A stretch of 64,000 nt of DNA from Acinetobacter haemolyticus (GTDB lineage: Bacteria > Pseudomonadota > Gammaproteobacteria > Pseudomonadales > Moraxellaceae): contig NZ_OVCN01000006.1 in assembly GCF_900406815.1 (NCBI RefSeq), positions 100,235-164,234 of the forward strand, in the 5' to 3' direction. The translations under genes were made by a program, and so were the position numbers. Below, in pieces: positions 19,040 through 27,732 of the stretch. The notes under the pieces were generated by a model, which had not been told where the DNA came from, made no database searches, and saw only the letters and a list, made by a program, of their open reading frames with translations. Positions within the stretch are counted from its first letter, which is position 1. Every line of letters begins with the position of its first letter.

Positions 19040-19067
19040 AACAGCCTTGCTTTGTAACAAGGCTGTT
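19040..19067. terminator. Terminator between the small gene and bioB
   Basis: AACAGCCTTG (19040-19049) pairs with CAAGGCTGTT (19058-19067). It lies between convergent genes, and an A-run on the left serves the minus-strand transcript. Confidence 0.7.
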
Positions 19068-19072
19068 TGTAT

Positions 19073-20074
19073 TTATGCACTCATCGCATCGATAGAAAGT
19101 TCAGCGATGGTTGGTTTTGGTTTTTCAGCAGTTAAACCTAATTTGGCAAATAACACTTGATCTTTACCTTCACCTGCATTTGGCGTAGTAAGAAGTTTCT
19201 CACCAGAGAACAACGAGTTTGCGCCAGCCATAAATGCCAATGCCTGATCCGAATCACTAAGAGATTCACGTCCAGCAGATAAGCGAATATAACTATGTGG
19301 CATAATGATACGAGCAACTGCAATGGTACGAATCCATTCTGTTACATCAAGCTTCTCGACATCAGCAAGTGGTGTTCCTTCGATTGGCACAAGCATATTA
19401 ATCGGTACAGATTCAGGATGCACAGGCATAGTAGCGAGTTCATGTAATAAACCGATACGGTCATTGCGACTTTCACCTAAGCCAACAATACCGCCACTAC
19501 ATACTTTCATGCCTGCTTGACGGACATGGTCTAAAGTATTTAAACGGTCATCAAAAGTACGTGTACTGATAATATGTGAGTAGTATTCACGTGATGTATC
19601 AAGATTGTGGTTGTAATAATCCAAGCCCGCATCTTTTAAACGTTCAGCTTGAGATTGATTTAACATGCCGAGAGTCATACAGGTTTCTAAACCTAATGCT
19701 TTTACTTCGCGTACCATTTCTAGGACATAGGGCATATCACGCTCGTGAGGGTTACGCCAAGCTGCGCCCATACAGAAACGAGATGAACCAGAGTCTTTGG
19801 CTGCTTGCGCTTCACGAATCACTTTGTCGACAGCTATACGTTTTTCTGCTTCTAGTTTTGAGTCATAACGTGCTGATTGTGAGCAATATTTGCAGTCTTC
19901 AGGACATTTACCCGTTTTAATTGAAAGAAGTGTGCTGACCTGAATCGTGTTGGCTTGAAAATGTTGGCGATGAACACGTTGTGCTTCAAAAACTAAGTCT
20001 AAAAAAGGTTGATCATATAAAGCTTGGATTTCATCACGAGTCCAGTCATTACGTAGGGTCATTGTTATATCCAT
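19073..20074 (-). CDS. bioB: Biotin synthase
   Basis: 333 residues. A radical SAM enzyme that inserts sulphur into dethiobiotin to make biotin. The SAM-cluster motif CPEDCKYC has C57, C61 and C64. Downstream conserved blocks are [42 protein letters not shown] and RLSAGRE (the Arg that ligates the 2Fe-2S cluster). It is a solitary gene here; no other bio genes are in the window. ATG at 20074 lies close to the usual start of the family. Confidence 0.96.
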   Translation of the reverse strand: MDITMTLRNDWTRDEIQALYDQPFLDLVFEAQRVHRQHFQANTIQVSTLLSIKTGKCPEDCKYCSQSARYDSKLEAEKRIAVDKVIREAQAAKDSGSSRFCMGAAWRNPHERDMPYVLEMVREVKALGLETCMTLGMLNQSQAERLKDAGLDYYNHNLDTSREYYSHIISTRTFDDRLNTLDHVRQAGMKVCSGGIVGLGESRNDRIGLLHELATMPVHPESVPINMLVPIEGTPLADVEKLDVTEWIRTIAVARIIMPHSYIRLSAGRESLSDSDQALAFMAGANSLFSGEKLLTTPNAGEGKDQVLFAKLGLTAEKPKPTIAELSIDAMSA

Positions 20075-20141
20075 GATGATTGATTACAAAGATTGAGATT
20101 AATCATACAGAAATCATGCCAAAGCCATAGGGCAAAAAACA

Positions 20142-21266
20142 TCATTTTTCTATTTGATGAACAGTAGATTGTTGCAATTGTTGTTGAATTGCCCAATCAA
20201 TATGTACATTTACAATCTCATCATGCCAAGGTTTAGCTTCTTGCAATTTGGCTATGATTTCATTTGAGTATGGCGCATTTCCGAGTCCGATTGCAATATT
20301 ACGTTTAAAGGATTGATAGCCTGTGCGTCGTATTGGACTGCCTTCAGTATTTGCTAGAAAAGTTGCTTCATCCCACTGCCAAATATCCAGTAAGCTAATA
20401 TTGTCTAAGCCATGTCTAGGATCAAAATCTGGAATTGTTGCTGTCTTCGCGAAGCCGTTCCACGGACAAATTAACTGACAATCATCACAACCAAAAATTC
20501 GATTTCCAATGCCTGCGCGGTATTGTTCTGGAATAATGCCTTTATATTCAATTGTTAAATAGGCAATGCATTTCCTGGCATCTAACATATATGGTTCAAC
20601 GATCGCTTGAGTTGGACAGATATCAATACAAGCTGTACAAGAACCACAATGCGCCGTTGCAGGCTGATCAAAGGGTAGCTCGAGTGAGGTAAAAAGTTCA
20701 CCCAAAACAAAAAAAGAACCTGATTTTTTATGGATGAGTAAAGTATGTTTCCCAGTCCATCCCATACCTGCACTTTCGGCTAAAGATTTTTCAAAAATTG
20801 GTGCTGAATCTGCAAAAGGGCGTGACTCAAAATCGCCGACTTTTTCTTTAATTCGATTCGCTAAAGTTTTGAGTCGTCCACGCATGACTTTATGATAATC
20901 CCGCCCTCGGGCATAGCGTGCAATAATCGCTGAATTTGGCTCAAACGGTACATAACGGGGTTTAGGCGATGCTACAAGATAGTTCATTCGTACACAAATA
21001 ATGCTTTTTGTGCCTGGAACCAGTAGCTTGGGATCCGCACGTTTTTCTAGGTTTTCTTCTAAATAGTGCATATCTGCATGATAGCCACGTTCTAAATATT
21101 CTTTAAAACGGGGCATTTGATCTTGAGCATCTGGTTTGGCAATGACACAATCAGAAAAGCCCAAGTCCAAAGCTTGCGCCTTTATCCAGCTTTTAAGCTC
21201 GTAAGGATCAAGCTGTTGAATCTCAATCTTTTGAGAAGAATTTTGAGAGAAATGAGTTGAGGCCAT
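20142..21266 (-). CDS. queG: Epoxyqueuosine reductase
   Basis: 374 residues. Carries out the last step of queuosine tRNA modification, reducing epoxyqueuosine with cobalamin and two 4Fe-4S clusters. The cluster motifs are CGSCTACIDICP and CDDCQLICPW. Earlier blocks are RMNYL and YARGRDYHKVMRGRL. The start is set at ATG 21266. The open frame runs on to 21410, but that would overlap the divergent nnr gene, and the extra residues have no family resemblance. Only 23 bases separate the two start codons. Confidence 0.92.
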   Translation of the reverse strand: MASTHFSQNSSQKIEIQQLDPYELKSWIKAQALDLGFSDCVIAKPDAQDQMPRFKEYLERGYHADMHYLEENLEKRADPKLLVPGTKSIICVRMNYLVASPKPRYVPFEPNSAIIARYARGRDYHKVMRGRLKTLANRIKEKVGDFESRPFADSAPIFEKSLAESAGMGWTGKHTLLIHKKSGSFFVLGELFTSLELPFDQPATAHCGSCTACIDICPTQAIVEPYMLDARKCIAYLTIEYKGIIPEQYRAGIGNRIFGCDDCQLICPWNGFAKTATIPDFDPRHGLDNISLLDIWQWDEATFLANTEGSPIRRTGYQSFKRNIAIGLGNAPYSNEIIAKLQEAKPWHDEIVNVHIDWAIQQQLQQSTVHQIEK

Positions 21267-21289
21267 AAACCGATAATAAGAGGAAAACC

Positions 21290-22798
21290 ATGCAACGTTT
21301 AGTTTACCATAGCCCAGTTTATGATAGTCAAAGTATACAAGCGTGGGAGCAACGGTGGTTTGCGCAGCAAAATTCATCTTTAGGGTTAATGCAGCAAGCA
21401 GCGTGGGCAATCTCAGAACAGTTAGCTGCCCAGTTTCATCAAAATAAGATTCAATCTATTGCAGTTTGGTGTGGGCAGGGTAATAACGCGGGTGATGGCT
21501 ATTATATTGCGGCATTTCTGAAACAACAGGACTTTAAAGTCACCATTTTTGCTACTGAACTGGGGCATTCTTTTGATTTACAACAGGCTTTTCATTATGC
21601 GCAAAGCCAACAAGTTGATATTCAAGCAATTGACTATTTACTATCTGAATATGAAATAAAACAAGATTTGCCAATATTTGAATGCCACGTAGATGCATTA
21701 TTCGGGATTGGGTTAAACCGAATGCTGGATCAAAAATGGCAGAACATCATTCAACTCTACAATCTGCAAACAGGTTTAAAAATATCGATTGATATCCCCA
21801 GTGGATTACATGCCAATACTGGACAAGCTTTGCCTTGTGCAATTCAAGCAGATCAAACCTTTACCATATTAGGATATAAGGCTGGGTTATTTACGAGTCA
21901 AGGCAAAGAGTATGTTGGGCAATTACATTTAGTCAGCTTGATTCCAGTCGATACTGAATTAGAGCCGATTGCCTATTTGTCACCAAAAAAAATTTTACTG
22001 CCGAAACGTCAAGCATTTGGTCACAAAGGTAGCTATGGACATGTTCTCGTCATTGGGGGGCATGCAGATATGGGCGGAGCAGTGATCATGTCTGCTGAAG
22101 CAGCATTCCATGCGGGCGCAGGAAAGGTAAGCGTAGTTTGTCATGCTAGGCACCATCAAGCGATTTTGGCACGTTCTCCAAATATCATGGTCAGAGATAT
22201 AAATGCCTTAGAGCAAAATGAAATTGAGCAATTATTAAAACACATCGATGCAGTCTGTTTTGGTATGGGTTTAGGACGGGATGAATGGGCCAAAACAGTA
22301 TATTTGAAGTGGTTTGAATGTCTGAATCAGAATTCACATTTAGAAGTCGTACTCGATGCTGATGGACTTTGGTTCTTGGCCAAACATCCACAACAATTAA
22401 ACAATCATATCTATGCAACCCCACATTCAGGTGAGGCTGCGACTCTATTAGGTTGTAGTGCTACAGATATCGAGCAAGACCGTATCGCTGCAATTCATCA
22501 GCTACGACAAAAATACGCTGGTCAATGGGTACTTAAAGGCGCGGGTAGTCTCATTTTAGAGAAAGAATTAGTTATTTGTACTCAAGGCAATGCAGGTATG
22601 GGTACAGGTGGAATGGGCGATGTGTTGGCAGGTATGATTGCCAGCTTAAAAGCACAATTTCATGAGCAAGTCGCATTACATGAAATTGTCAGCTTACATG
22701 CACAGGCAGGTGATTTACTTGCTGAATACGGGAAGAGAGGCTTGCAAGCACATGAAATGGGCAAAACGATTTATCAAGTGGTGAATCAATCTACTTAA
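21290..22798 (+). CDS. nnr: Bifunctional NAD(P)H-hydrate epimerase/dehydratase
   Basis: 502 residues, repairing damaged NAD(P)H hydrates. The N-terminal YjeF epimerase domain (~1-215) has [14 protein letters not shown] and [11 protein letters not shown]. The C-terminal ADP-dependent dehydratase domain (~225-500), a ribokinase-like fold, has [30 protein letters not shown] and [19 protein letters not shown] 21290 follows AAGAGGA at 21278-21284. It is divergent from queG, and its stop overlaps the ruvC stop on the other strand (22795-22798). Confidence 0.93.
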   Translation: MQRLVYHSPVYDSQSIQAWEQRWFAQQNSSLGLMQQAAWAISEQLAAQFHQNKIQSIAVWCGQGNNAGDGYYIAAFLKQQDFKVTIFATELGHSFDLQQAFHYAQSQQVDIQAIDYLLSEYEIKQDLPIFECHVDALFGIGLNRMLDQKWQNIIQLYNLQTGLKISIDIPSGLHANTGQALPCAIQADQTFTILGYKAGLFTSQGKEYVGQLHLVSLIPVDTELEPIAYLSPKKILLPKRQAFGHKGSYGHVLVIGGHADMGGAVIMSAEAAFHAGAGKVSVVCHARHHQAILARSPNIMVRDINALEQNEIEQLLKHIDAVCFGMGLGRDEWAKTVYLKWFECLNQNSHLEVVLDADGLWFLAKHPQQLNNHIYATPHSGEAATLLGCSATDIEQDRIAAIHQLRQKYAGQWVLKGAGSLILEKELVICTQGNAGMGTGGMGDVLAGMIASLKAQFHEQVALHEIVSLHAQAGDLLAEYGKRGLQAHEMGKTIYQVVNQST

Positions 22799-23340
22799 CG
22801 CCGTCTAGTACTTGAACGGCTGCGTCCGCGTGCCATACCGCCTAGTGCATTTAAAACTGCTAGCTTTGTCATACTTCCTGAAGCGTGAGCATGGCAAATT
22901 GCAGCAGCAAGGGCATCGGCAGCATCTGCTTGAGGCTTAATGGTTAAATTTAATAAGCGCATCACCATCATTTGTACTTGTTCTTTATCCGCAGCGCCAT
23001 AACCTACGACAGACTGTTTAATTTGACGAGCTGTATATTCCGCTACTTGTAAGTCTAGATTCACCAATGCAGCGATCGCTGCGCCACGAGCTTGACCAAG
23101 CTTTAAAGCAGAGTCAGGATTTTGTGCCATAAATACTTGTTCTACAGCTGCTTCAGTTGGTCCGTGAAATTTAACAATGCGCTCCACGCCTGCAAAAATA
23201 CGTTTTAAACGTTCAGGCATTTCTTGAGTTTCTGTACGAATAGTGCCTGCATCAACAAAACGTAATTTATTACCGTCTTTTTCGATAATGCCATAACCTG
23301 TTAAGCGGGAACCCGGATCAATACCAATAATCAGTGACAT
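22795..23340 (-). CDS. ruvC: Holliday junction resolvase RuvC
   Basis: 181 residues. Endonuclease subunit that cuts Holliday junctions with RuvAB. The first acidic residue is in [15 protein letters not shown], the second in [11 protein letters not shown], and the last pair in the C-terminal [15 protein letters not shown] block. It ends in an arginine/serine-rich tail ([12 protein letters not shown]), which is longer and more basic than in E. coli. ruvAB are not adjacent. Confidence 0.95.
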   Translation of the reverse strand: MSLIIGIDPGSRLTGYGIIEKDGNKLRFVDAGTIRTETQEMPERLKRIFAGVERIVKFHGPTEAAVEQVFMAQNPDSALKLGQARGAAIAALVNLDLQVAEYTARQIKQSVVGYGAADKEQVQMMVMRLLNLTIKPQADAADALAAAICHAHASGSMTKLAVLNALGGMARGRSRSSTRRR

Positions 23341-23598
23341 GAAGCGCTATAAAAATATAAATGTGCAGCTATTGTTGCATAAGCCATTCTATGACGGCAC
23401 TATTTTTTGTAGTGTTTTGAATTAAAAAGAGAATAATTGATCAATGATATAAGGTAAAAGTTTTAGGTTTTGATGCTGATCTTAATTAAGGCGTTGATAA
23501 AAATAATCTTTGAAAATGCTAGACAATGTAAAAAAATTCCTGATTCGTACTATTTATGAGCAATATTTTTAATATTTTGCGAATTTTATAGAAAATGT

Positions 23599-23627
23599 TT
23601 GCATTAAATTAGATATGGGCGTATAAA
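23599..23627 (+). promoter_or_regulatory. Promoter of the initiator tRNA
   Basis: TTGCAT (23599-23604), a 17-base spacer and TATAAA (23622-23627) end 13 bases before the tRNA. The rest of the gap 23341-23598 shows nothing I can name. Confidence 0.7.
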
Positions 23628-23640
23628 GCTAACTCGCTGA

Positions 23641-23717
<77 letters not shown>

Positions 23718-23908
23718 AATTAATTTTGCTCTGTGATGTATTGAAAGTAGTTGTTTGTTCCATAAATCAAACATATGCTACCTTAGCTTAAATAACCCTA
23801 AATATAGCTAAAATTATTAGATTCTAGAAATGTAGTATTCCCGTCTCATCTGTCTAGCATTGTAGTAAATTAAATCGATCACCTGAGCTCAGTAATGAGT
23901 ATAGTGAA

Positions 23909-24127
23909 TTGAAAATTATTAATGAGTGGCGTATAGCCAAAGCCAGTAATGGCAATGAAATTTGTGTGAAAATCATCCCTTTGAAGCGTCAGCAAAATAC
24001 GTTGAATGGTTCAAAATGGGTAGAAGTAGGTAAGAAAGTACTGTTGCAGTCTGGTCAAGAAGTTGACTTTAACTTGGATGGTAAGAGCTTTTATGCTTCG
24101 GTTAATCAGTTATATCGATTGATTTAG
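23909..24127 (+). CDS. Hypothetical small protein
   Basis: 72 residues from a TTG start (MKIINEWRIAKASNGNEIC). The frame is open further upstream without an ATG, so the start is a guess. Small, basic and probably a beta-rich single domain (WVEVGKKVLLQSGQEVDFNLDGKSFYAS). No family is recognised. It precedes the first cold-shock gene by 110 bases in the same direction. Confidence 0.45.
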   Translation: MKIINEWRIAKASNGNEICVKIIPLKRQQNTLNGSKWVEVGKKVLLQSGQEVDFNLDGKSFYASVNQLYRLI

Positions 24128-24237
24128 ATGTTTTTTGTACTTGAAGTATCTATTTAATAAAGATAGATTGAGTTAAATCTAAATATCTAATCTAGATTTA
24201 ATTCATAAATGAACAAAGTTTAAAAGGTTTAAAAAGT

Positions 24238-24447
24238 ATGTCTGATACAGTTACTGGCACTGTGAAGTGGTTCAACGAAACTAAAGGTTTTGGTTTTATT
24301 CAAGCTGATTCAGGGCAAGACGTTTTTGCTCACTTCAGCGAAATCCAAAGCAATGGTTTTAAAGTTTTACATGAAGGACAACGTGTTTCGTTCGTTCTTG
24401 GCCAAGGTAAGAAAGGACCACAAGCGACTAGTATCTCTGTTATCTAA
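24238..24447 (+). CDS. Cold-shock protein (CspA family), first copy
   Basis: 69 residues forming one cold-shock domain: [16 protein letters not shown] (RNP1, KGFGFI) and [10 protein letters not shown] (RNP2, VFAHFS). The family binds single-stranded RNA and melts secondary structure. A terminator follows at 24466-24497. It is a close paralogue of the gene at 24751-24963; the two differ mainly in the last third ([18 protein letters not shown] against [18 protein letters not shown]). Confidence 0.93.
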   Translation: MSDTVTGTVKWFNETKGFGFIQADSGQDVFAHFSEIQSNGFKVLHEGQRVSFVLGQGKKGPQATSISVI

Positions 24448-24465
24448 TAGAAAATACTTTTAGCG

Positions 24466-24497
24466 AAAAAAGCCTGCATCTCGATGTAGGCTTTTTT
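24466..24497 (+). terminator. Terminator after first csp gene
   Basis: AAAAAAGCCTGCAT (24466-24479) pairs with ATGTAGGCTTTTTT (24484-24497), with one wobble. Confidence 0.85.
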
Positions 24498-24565
24498 GTT
24501 TTATTTTTTTACGATTTTTCGGGGTTAAACCTCAGAATAGCTCACTCTCTTAGACGAGATAGTTA

Positions 24566-24595
24566 TTGCGCAAAAAAAGAAAAGTCGTGTATAGT
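24566..24595 (+). promoter_or_regulatory. Promoter of second csp gene
   Basis: TTGCGC (24566-24571), an 18-base spacer and TATAGT (24590-24595). Transcription would start near 24602. Confidence 0.55.
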
Positions 24596-24601
24596 GAATA
24601 T

Positions 24602-24750
24602 TAACTAGAAGAATAAGACTGCTGATTCAAAAAATCTTTTCATTTCGTAGTTTAGTCAAACCTTTCGTTTTATCAGATTTCTTCTCAGAGTTTATGATTC
24701 CAAGTTGCTTGCTGCTAAGCACCCTCCATTTTTAAAAATAGGTTAAAGAT
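24602..24750 (+). promoter_or_regulatory. Long untranslated leader of second csp gene
   Basis: If the promoter at 24566-24595 is used, the message has a leader of about 150 bases without an open frame. This is close to the length of the thermosensing cspA leader of E. coli. I could not align the cold box by eye. Confidence 0.45.
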
Positions 24751-24963
24751 ATGTCTAATACTGTGACTGGTACAGTGAAGTGGTTCAACGAAACTAAAGG
24801 TTTTGGCTTTATTCATGCAGATTCTGGACAAGATGTTTTTGCACATTTCAGTGAAATTCAAAGTACTGGCTTTAAAGTTTTGCATGAAGGTCAAAGAGTA
24901 ACATTTACGATTACTGATGGTAAAAAAGGACCACAAGCAACAGGTATTACTGTTGTACCTTAA
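24751..24963 (+). CDS. Cold-shock protein (CspA family), second copy
   Basis: 70 residues, one cold-shock domain with KGFGFI (RNP1) and VFAHFS (RNP2). The first ~45 residues are almost identical to the protein at 24238-24447, which shows a local duplication. It has its own promoter, long leader and terminator, so the two copies are probably regulated separately. Which of them is cold-induced cannot be read from the sequence. Confidence 0.93.
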   Translation: MSNTVTGTVKWFNETKGFGFIHADSGQDVFAHFSEIQSTGFKVLHEGQRVTFTITDGKKGPQATGITVVP

Positions 24964-24980
24964 AACTCAGCAATAGCTTT

Positions 24981-25012
24981 AAAGAAGCCCGCATTTTGTG
25001 GGCTTCTTTGTA
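24981..25012 (+). terminator. Terminator after second csp gene
   Basis: AAAGAAGCCC (24981-24990) pairs with GGGCTTCTTT (25000-25009). Confidence 0.8.
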
Positions 25013-25171
25013 TTTTGAAATGTTTAAATCATAAAAGTTAGATATTAAGCTGAAGTTGATCTAAATAATGTGACAATTACTGTCGGAAATGAATTAAATT
25101 TTTAATAAAATGCACTAACAGGATATACGACTTTTTGCTAATTCCATTTCATTATTTTTTTAGGCAAATTA

Positions 25172-25324
25172 ATGAATGTAGTACATTCAAAGAGTGCTAA
25201 AGTGATGGAAAACTTAAAACCCTATGCTCAAGGATTTGAGCAAGATATACATGTACATTGTTGTAAGAGATCGATAGGGACATTGCTGTTTAGTCTAGCG
25301 ATTTTGATTACAACAAGACTTTAA
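25172..25324 (+). CDS. Candidate small protein, 50 aa, with a hydrophobic tail
   Basis: ATG at 25172 opens a 50-residue frame starting MNVVHSKSAKVMENLKPYAQ. It has a Cys-Cys-Lys-Arg stretch near residue 30 and ends in a hydrophobic segment (IGTLLFSLAILITT). AGG at 25162-25164 may serve as ribosome binding site, and a perfect terminator begins six bases after the stop, which argues for a real gene. The basic CCKR before a short hydrophobic tail suggests membrane association. No family is recognised. Confidence 0.5.
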   Translation: MNVVHSKSAKVMENLKPYAQGFEQDIHVHCCKRSIGTLLFSLAILITTRL

Positions 25325-25329
25325 GCGAT

Positions 25330-25358
25330 AAAGCACCTTATAGGTGCTTTTTTTTATT
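25330..25358 (+). terminator. Terminator after the 50-aa gene
   Basis: AAAGCACCT (25330-25338) pairs with AGGTGCTTT (25342-25350), followed by a long T-run. Confidence 0.85.
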
Positions 25359-25463
25359 TATTCCGCCTTTCTATGTTGAATAGACAATTGATCACCTATA
25401 TTCATTTTTATTAGTGAGGCTTTTTATTTAAGATGTTAGACTTATTGCAAAAGGAATAAGTCG

Positions 25464-25625
25464 ATGGACATTGTACAAGTAAAAGATTTTTCAGCTGAGA
25501 AAGGATATACAAAGGCAATCATGGCAATGGATGAATGGATAAGTAACCTACCTTATTTTTATATAGTCAAGAACCATTATTTGGTTGATGAAGCCATTCG
25601 TCTCGAATACATAATTATTCAGTAA
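25464..25625 (+). CDS. Candidate small protein, 53 aa
   Basis: ATG at 25464 is well spaced behind AGGA (25452-25455) and opens 53 residues beginning MDIVQVKDFSAEKGYTKAIM and ending EAIRLEYIIIQ. Soluble, aromatic-rich and mildly acidic. No family is recognised. There is no terminator before the lipoprotein gene at 25739. Conservation in relatives is needed to establish that it is real. Confidence 0.4.
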   Translation: MDIVQVKDFSAEKGYTKAIMAMDEWISNLPYFYIVKNHYLVDEAIRLEYIIIQ

Positions 25626-25738
25626 TTAATCAAAATCTTGAATTTAGATCAGAAAAGATACTTTCTGTTTCAAATCATAGACATAATAATTTATCTTTTT
25701 TGATATCTTAATTTTTTAAAATTTAAGAATACAAACTT

Positions 25739-26173
25739 ATGAAAAAGATCTTATTTTTAGGTTTAATCATGTCTTCACTTGCTGCATGCTCATCCACACC
25801 AAGCAATGAAATGACACCACCAAAAATTGGAATGGCGAACCCTGCAAGTAAATATTGTGTTGAACAGGGTGGTCAGCTAGAAGTTCGCAATGAAGCAAAT
25901 GGGCAGGTGGGTTATTGTAAACTACCAAATGGTCAAGTTGTAGAAGAATGGGAGCTTTTCCGTGCGAGCCAACCAAAATGTTTAGAAGATGAAGCACAAA
26001 AATTGATTGGTCAAACAGGCTTAAGCGAAGCGCAGATTAAAGAAAAAACCAAATCTGAAATTGTACGTAGCATTGGACCAAATCAAGCAGTAACTATGGA
26101 CTATCGGGAAAATCGGATTACGGTAACTGTTGATCCAACGTCTAAAAAGATTACCAAAGCAACTTGTGGTTAA
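25739..26173 (+). CDS. Lipoprotein with DUF333 and I78-type inhibitor domains
   Basis: 144 residues. A lipoprotein signal with lipobox LAAC (Cys17) is followed by a DUF333 domain (~35-75: NPASKYCVEQGGQLEVR, GYCKLPNGQVVEEW). A C-terminal segment (~85-144) resembles the peptidase inhibitor I78 family (IGQTGLSEAQIKEKTKSEIV, then DYRENRITVTVD). It is probably an envelope protease inhibitor, but activity is inferred from resemblance only. It is preceded by 53 bases of AT-rich DNA and followed by a strong terminator, so it is a single-gene unit. Confidence 0.75.
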   Translation: MKKILFLGLIMSSLAACSSTPSNEMTPPKIGMANPASKYCVEQGGQLEVRNEANGQVGYCKLPNGQVVEEWELFRASQPKCLEDEAQKLIGQTGLSEAQIKEKTKSEIVRSIGPNQAVTMDYRENRITVTVDPTSKKITKATCG

Positions 26174-26190
26174 GCCATAAGCTATTCATT

Positions 26191-26227
26191 GCTCTCAATT
26201 AAAAACATTTGATTGAGAGCTTTTTTA
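26191..26227 (+). terminator. Terminator after the DUF333 lipoprotein
   Basis: GCTCTCAAT (26191-26199) pairs with ATTGAGAGC (26212-26220), followed by TTTTTT. Confidence 0.85.
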
Positions 26228-26374
26228 TATCTGTGAATAATTGAAGACTTGATAAATTTTAAAAAGCACCCATCTCTTTATTTAGTTATTTTTTTATTTG
26301 CTGTGCTGGCTTTACTTTTATAAACTCTGTGCTGCATATTTTTTTCAACCTTCTGAGATAGACGAAGCTTTGAC

Positions 26375-26938
26375 ATGAATCTACTTCTTATCGTGGTATT
26401 TGGCACAATTGCTGAAGTTTTAGTATGGATCGGCGTGGGCGACCTTGTGGGGAGTATGTGGTACGTATTCTTTTGGTTTATTATCGCCTTCTTTATCGGT
26501 CTAAATATTATGCGTTCAAGCACGTCTAGTATTATGCCGCAATTACAACAAATGCAAATGACAGGGCAGCTAGGCAGTGATCCAGCAGTAACGAAAAAAA
26601 TAGCGTTGGCAATGTCTGGTTTCTTGTTAATGATTCCTGGGTTGATCACAGATGTGTTAGCAATGCTCGTACTAGTTCCAGCAGTTCAAACAGGTCTGCG
26701 TAATGCATTAATGAAAACCATGGCAAAACGTCAGCAAGCCATGATGAATCAAATGATGAATGGAATGGGTGGTGGTGCCGCAGGACAGAATCCTTTTGCT
26801 GATATGATGCGCCAAATGCAAGAAATGCAGAAACAACAGCAAGGTGGTGGTCAGTATCAAGATTCAACAATTATTGATGGTGAAGCAAGAGAAGTAAAAC
26901 CTGAACAAAAGAAAATTGAGTTTAAAGACGTAAACTAA
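26375..26938 (+). CDS. fxsA: FxsA family membrane protein
   Basis: 187 residues. Three hydrophobic helices in the first ~110 residues (NLLLIVVFGTIAEVLVWIGV, WYVFFWFIIAFFIGL, FLLMIPGLITDVLAMLVLVP) carry the FxsA block PGLITD. A long Met/Gln-rich cytoplasmic tail follows (QMMNGMGGG, MRQMQEMQKQQQ) and ends charged. FxsA is known from E. coli, where extra copies relieve F-plasmid exclusion of phage T7; its cellular role is unclear. The Met/Gln tail is longer than in E. coli. Confidence 0.85.
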   Translation: MNLLLIVVFGTIAEVLVWIGVGDLVGSMWYVFFWFIIAFFIGLNIMRSSTSSIMPQLQQMQMTGQLGSDPAVTKKIALAMSGFLLMIPGLITDVLAMLVLVPAVQTGLRNALMKTMAKRQQAMMNQMMNGMGGGAAGQNPFADMMRQMQEMQKQQQGGGQYQDSTIIDGEAREVKPEQKKIEFKDVN

Positions 26939-26955
26939 GCCATAAACAAAGAACG

Positions 26956-26988
26956 AAAAAGCACACTTTAAAATAGTGTGCTTTTTTT
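26956..26988. terminator. Terminator between fxsA and the small minus-strand gene
   Basis: GCACACT (26961-26967) pairs with AGTGTGC (26975-26981), flanked by an A-run on the left and a T-run on the right. Confidence 0.85.
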
Positions 26989-27163
26989 ATTGCTCATCTT
27001 TTGATATAGATGATTGTTTTTGTTCATCTTCCGAATTTGAAGTTGTTTTTTGAGGTTGATATTGGCTAGCGGCAAGAGTAGTCAATTTATTTTCTGACTG
27101 TTTGTAATTACGACTGCGGTTGGCACGTTCTCTGAATCCGCCTTTATTAATCAGTTGGGTCAT
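26987..27163 (-). CDS. Hypothetical small basic protein
   Basis: 58 residues from ATG 27163 (MTQLINKGGFRERANRSRNY), chosen over a TTG at 27184 because AGGATCAGATATC precedes it. Arg/Lys-rich at the start and Gln/Ser/Glu-rich at the end, so probably disordered. No family is recognised. Its stop overlaps the fxsA terminator. Confidence 0.45.
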   Translation of the reverse strand: MTQLINKGGFRERANRSRNYKQSENKLTTLAASQYQPQKTTSNSEDEQKQSSISKDEQ

Positions 27164-27405
27164 GATATCTGATCCTGTGATCAAGTTTTAAAAGAATATT
27201 TTAGCAAATAATTGGTTTGTCATCACATTAGATATAACACTTTAGCCAGTCTGATATCACATCATATTGTCATAAAGTTTTGTTACTTTGACTTTATATC
27301 TCAGTAATCTTGATTGAATTCTTATTTTTTTTCTCATAGGATGAAGTTATGGTCGTAAAACTGCTACCAAATGAAAATAAAAAATAAGAAGTGGGAGGAT
27401 AAATA

Positions 27406-27660
27406 ATGTTATCTCAATATCATTGTGCATGCTGTGATAAGGTGGTTGCATCGACAGACAAAGAGTGTCCGTATTGCGGTTCACAACATATTCGCAGTCC
27501 CTATGGTTTGTGGATGCTCTGTATTGCGGCTTGTTTAGTGGTTGTGGTGATTGTAAAAATTGTACATGTTTATGTTCAGCAAACCCATGAAGATCAAGTA
27601 ATACAAAAGAATTCATTGTTTGAAATCTTTAAGCATGAAAATACTCATCCCAAAAATTAG
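27406..27660 (+). CDS. Small zinc-ribbon membrane protein
   Basis: 84 residues. The N-terminal CACC and CPYCGS knuckles (residues ~8-11 and 21-25) form a zinc ribbon. One membrane helix follows (YGLWMLCIAACLVVVVIVKIVHVYV), then a short charged tail. GGGAGGATAAATA before the ATG is a strong ribosome binding site. A 12-codon frame (27349-27387) precedes it. Function unknown; the topology suggests a cytoplasmic ribbon tethered to the inner membrane. Confidence 0.6.
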   Translation: MLSQYHCACCDKVVASTDKECPYCGSQHIRSPYGLWMLCIAACLVVVVIVKIVHVYVQQTHEDQVIQKNSLFEIFKHENTHPKN

Positions 27661-27679
27661 ATATATTCAATAGAAATAA

Positions 27680-27709
27680 AAAAGCTCACAGACAGGGCTG
27701 TGAGCTTTT
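27680..27709. terminator. Bidirectional terminator before metK end
   Basis: AAAAGCTCACAG (27680-27691) pairs with CTGTGAGCTTTT (27698-27709), between convergent genes. Confidence 0.85.
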
Positions 27710-27732
27710 AATAGATTTTATAAGTCTAAGAC

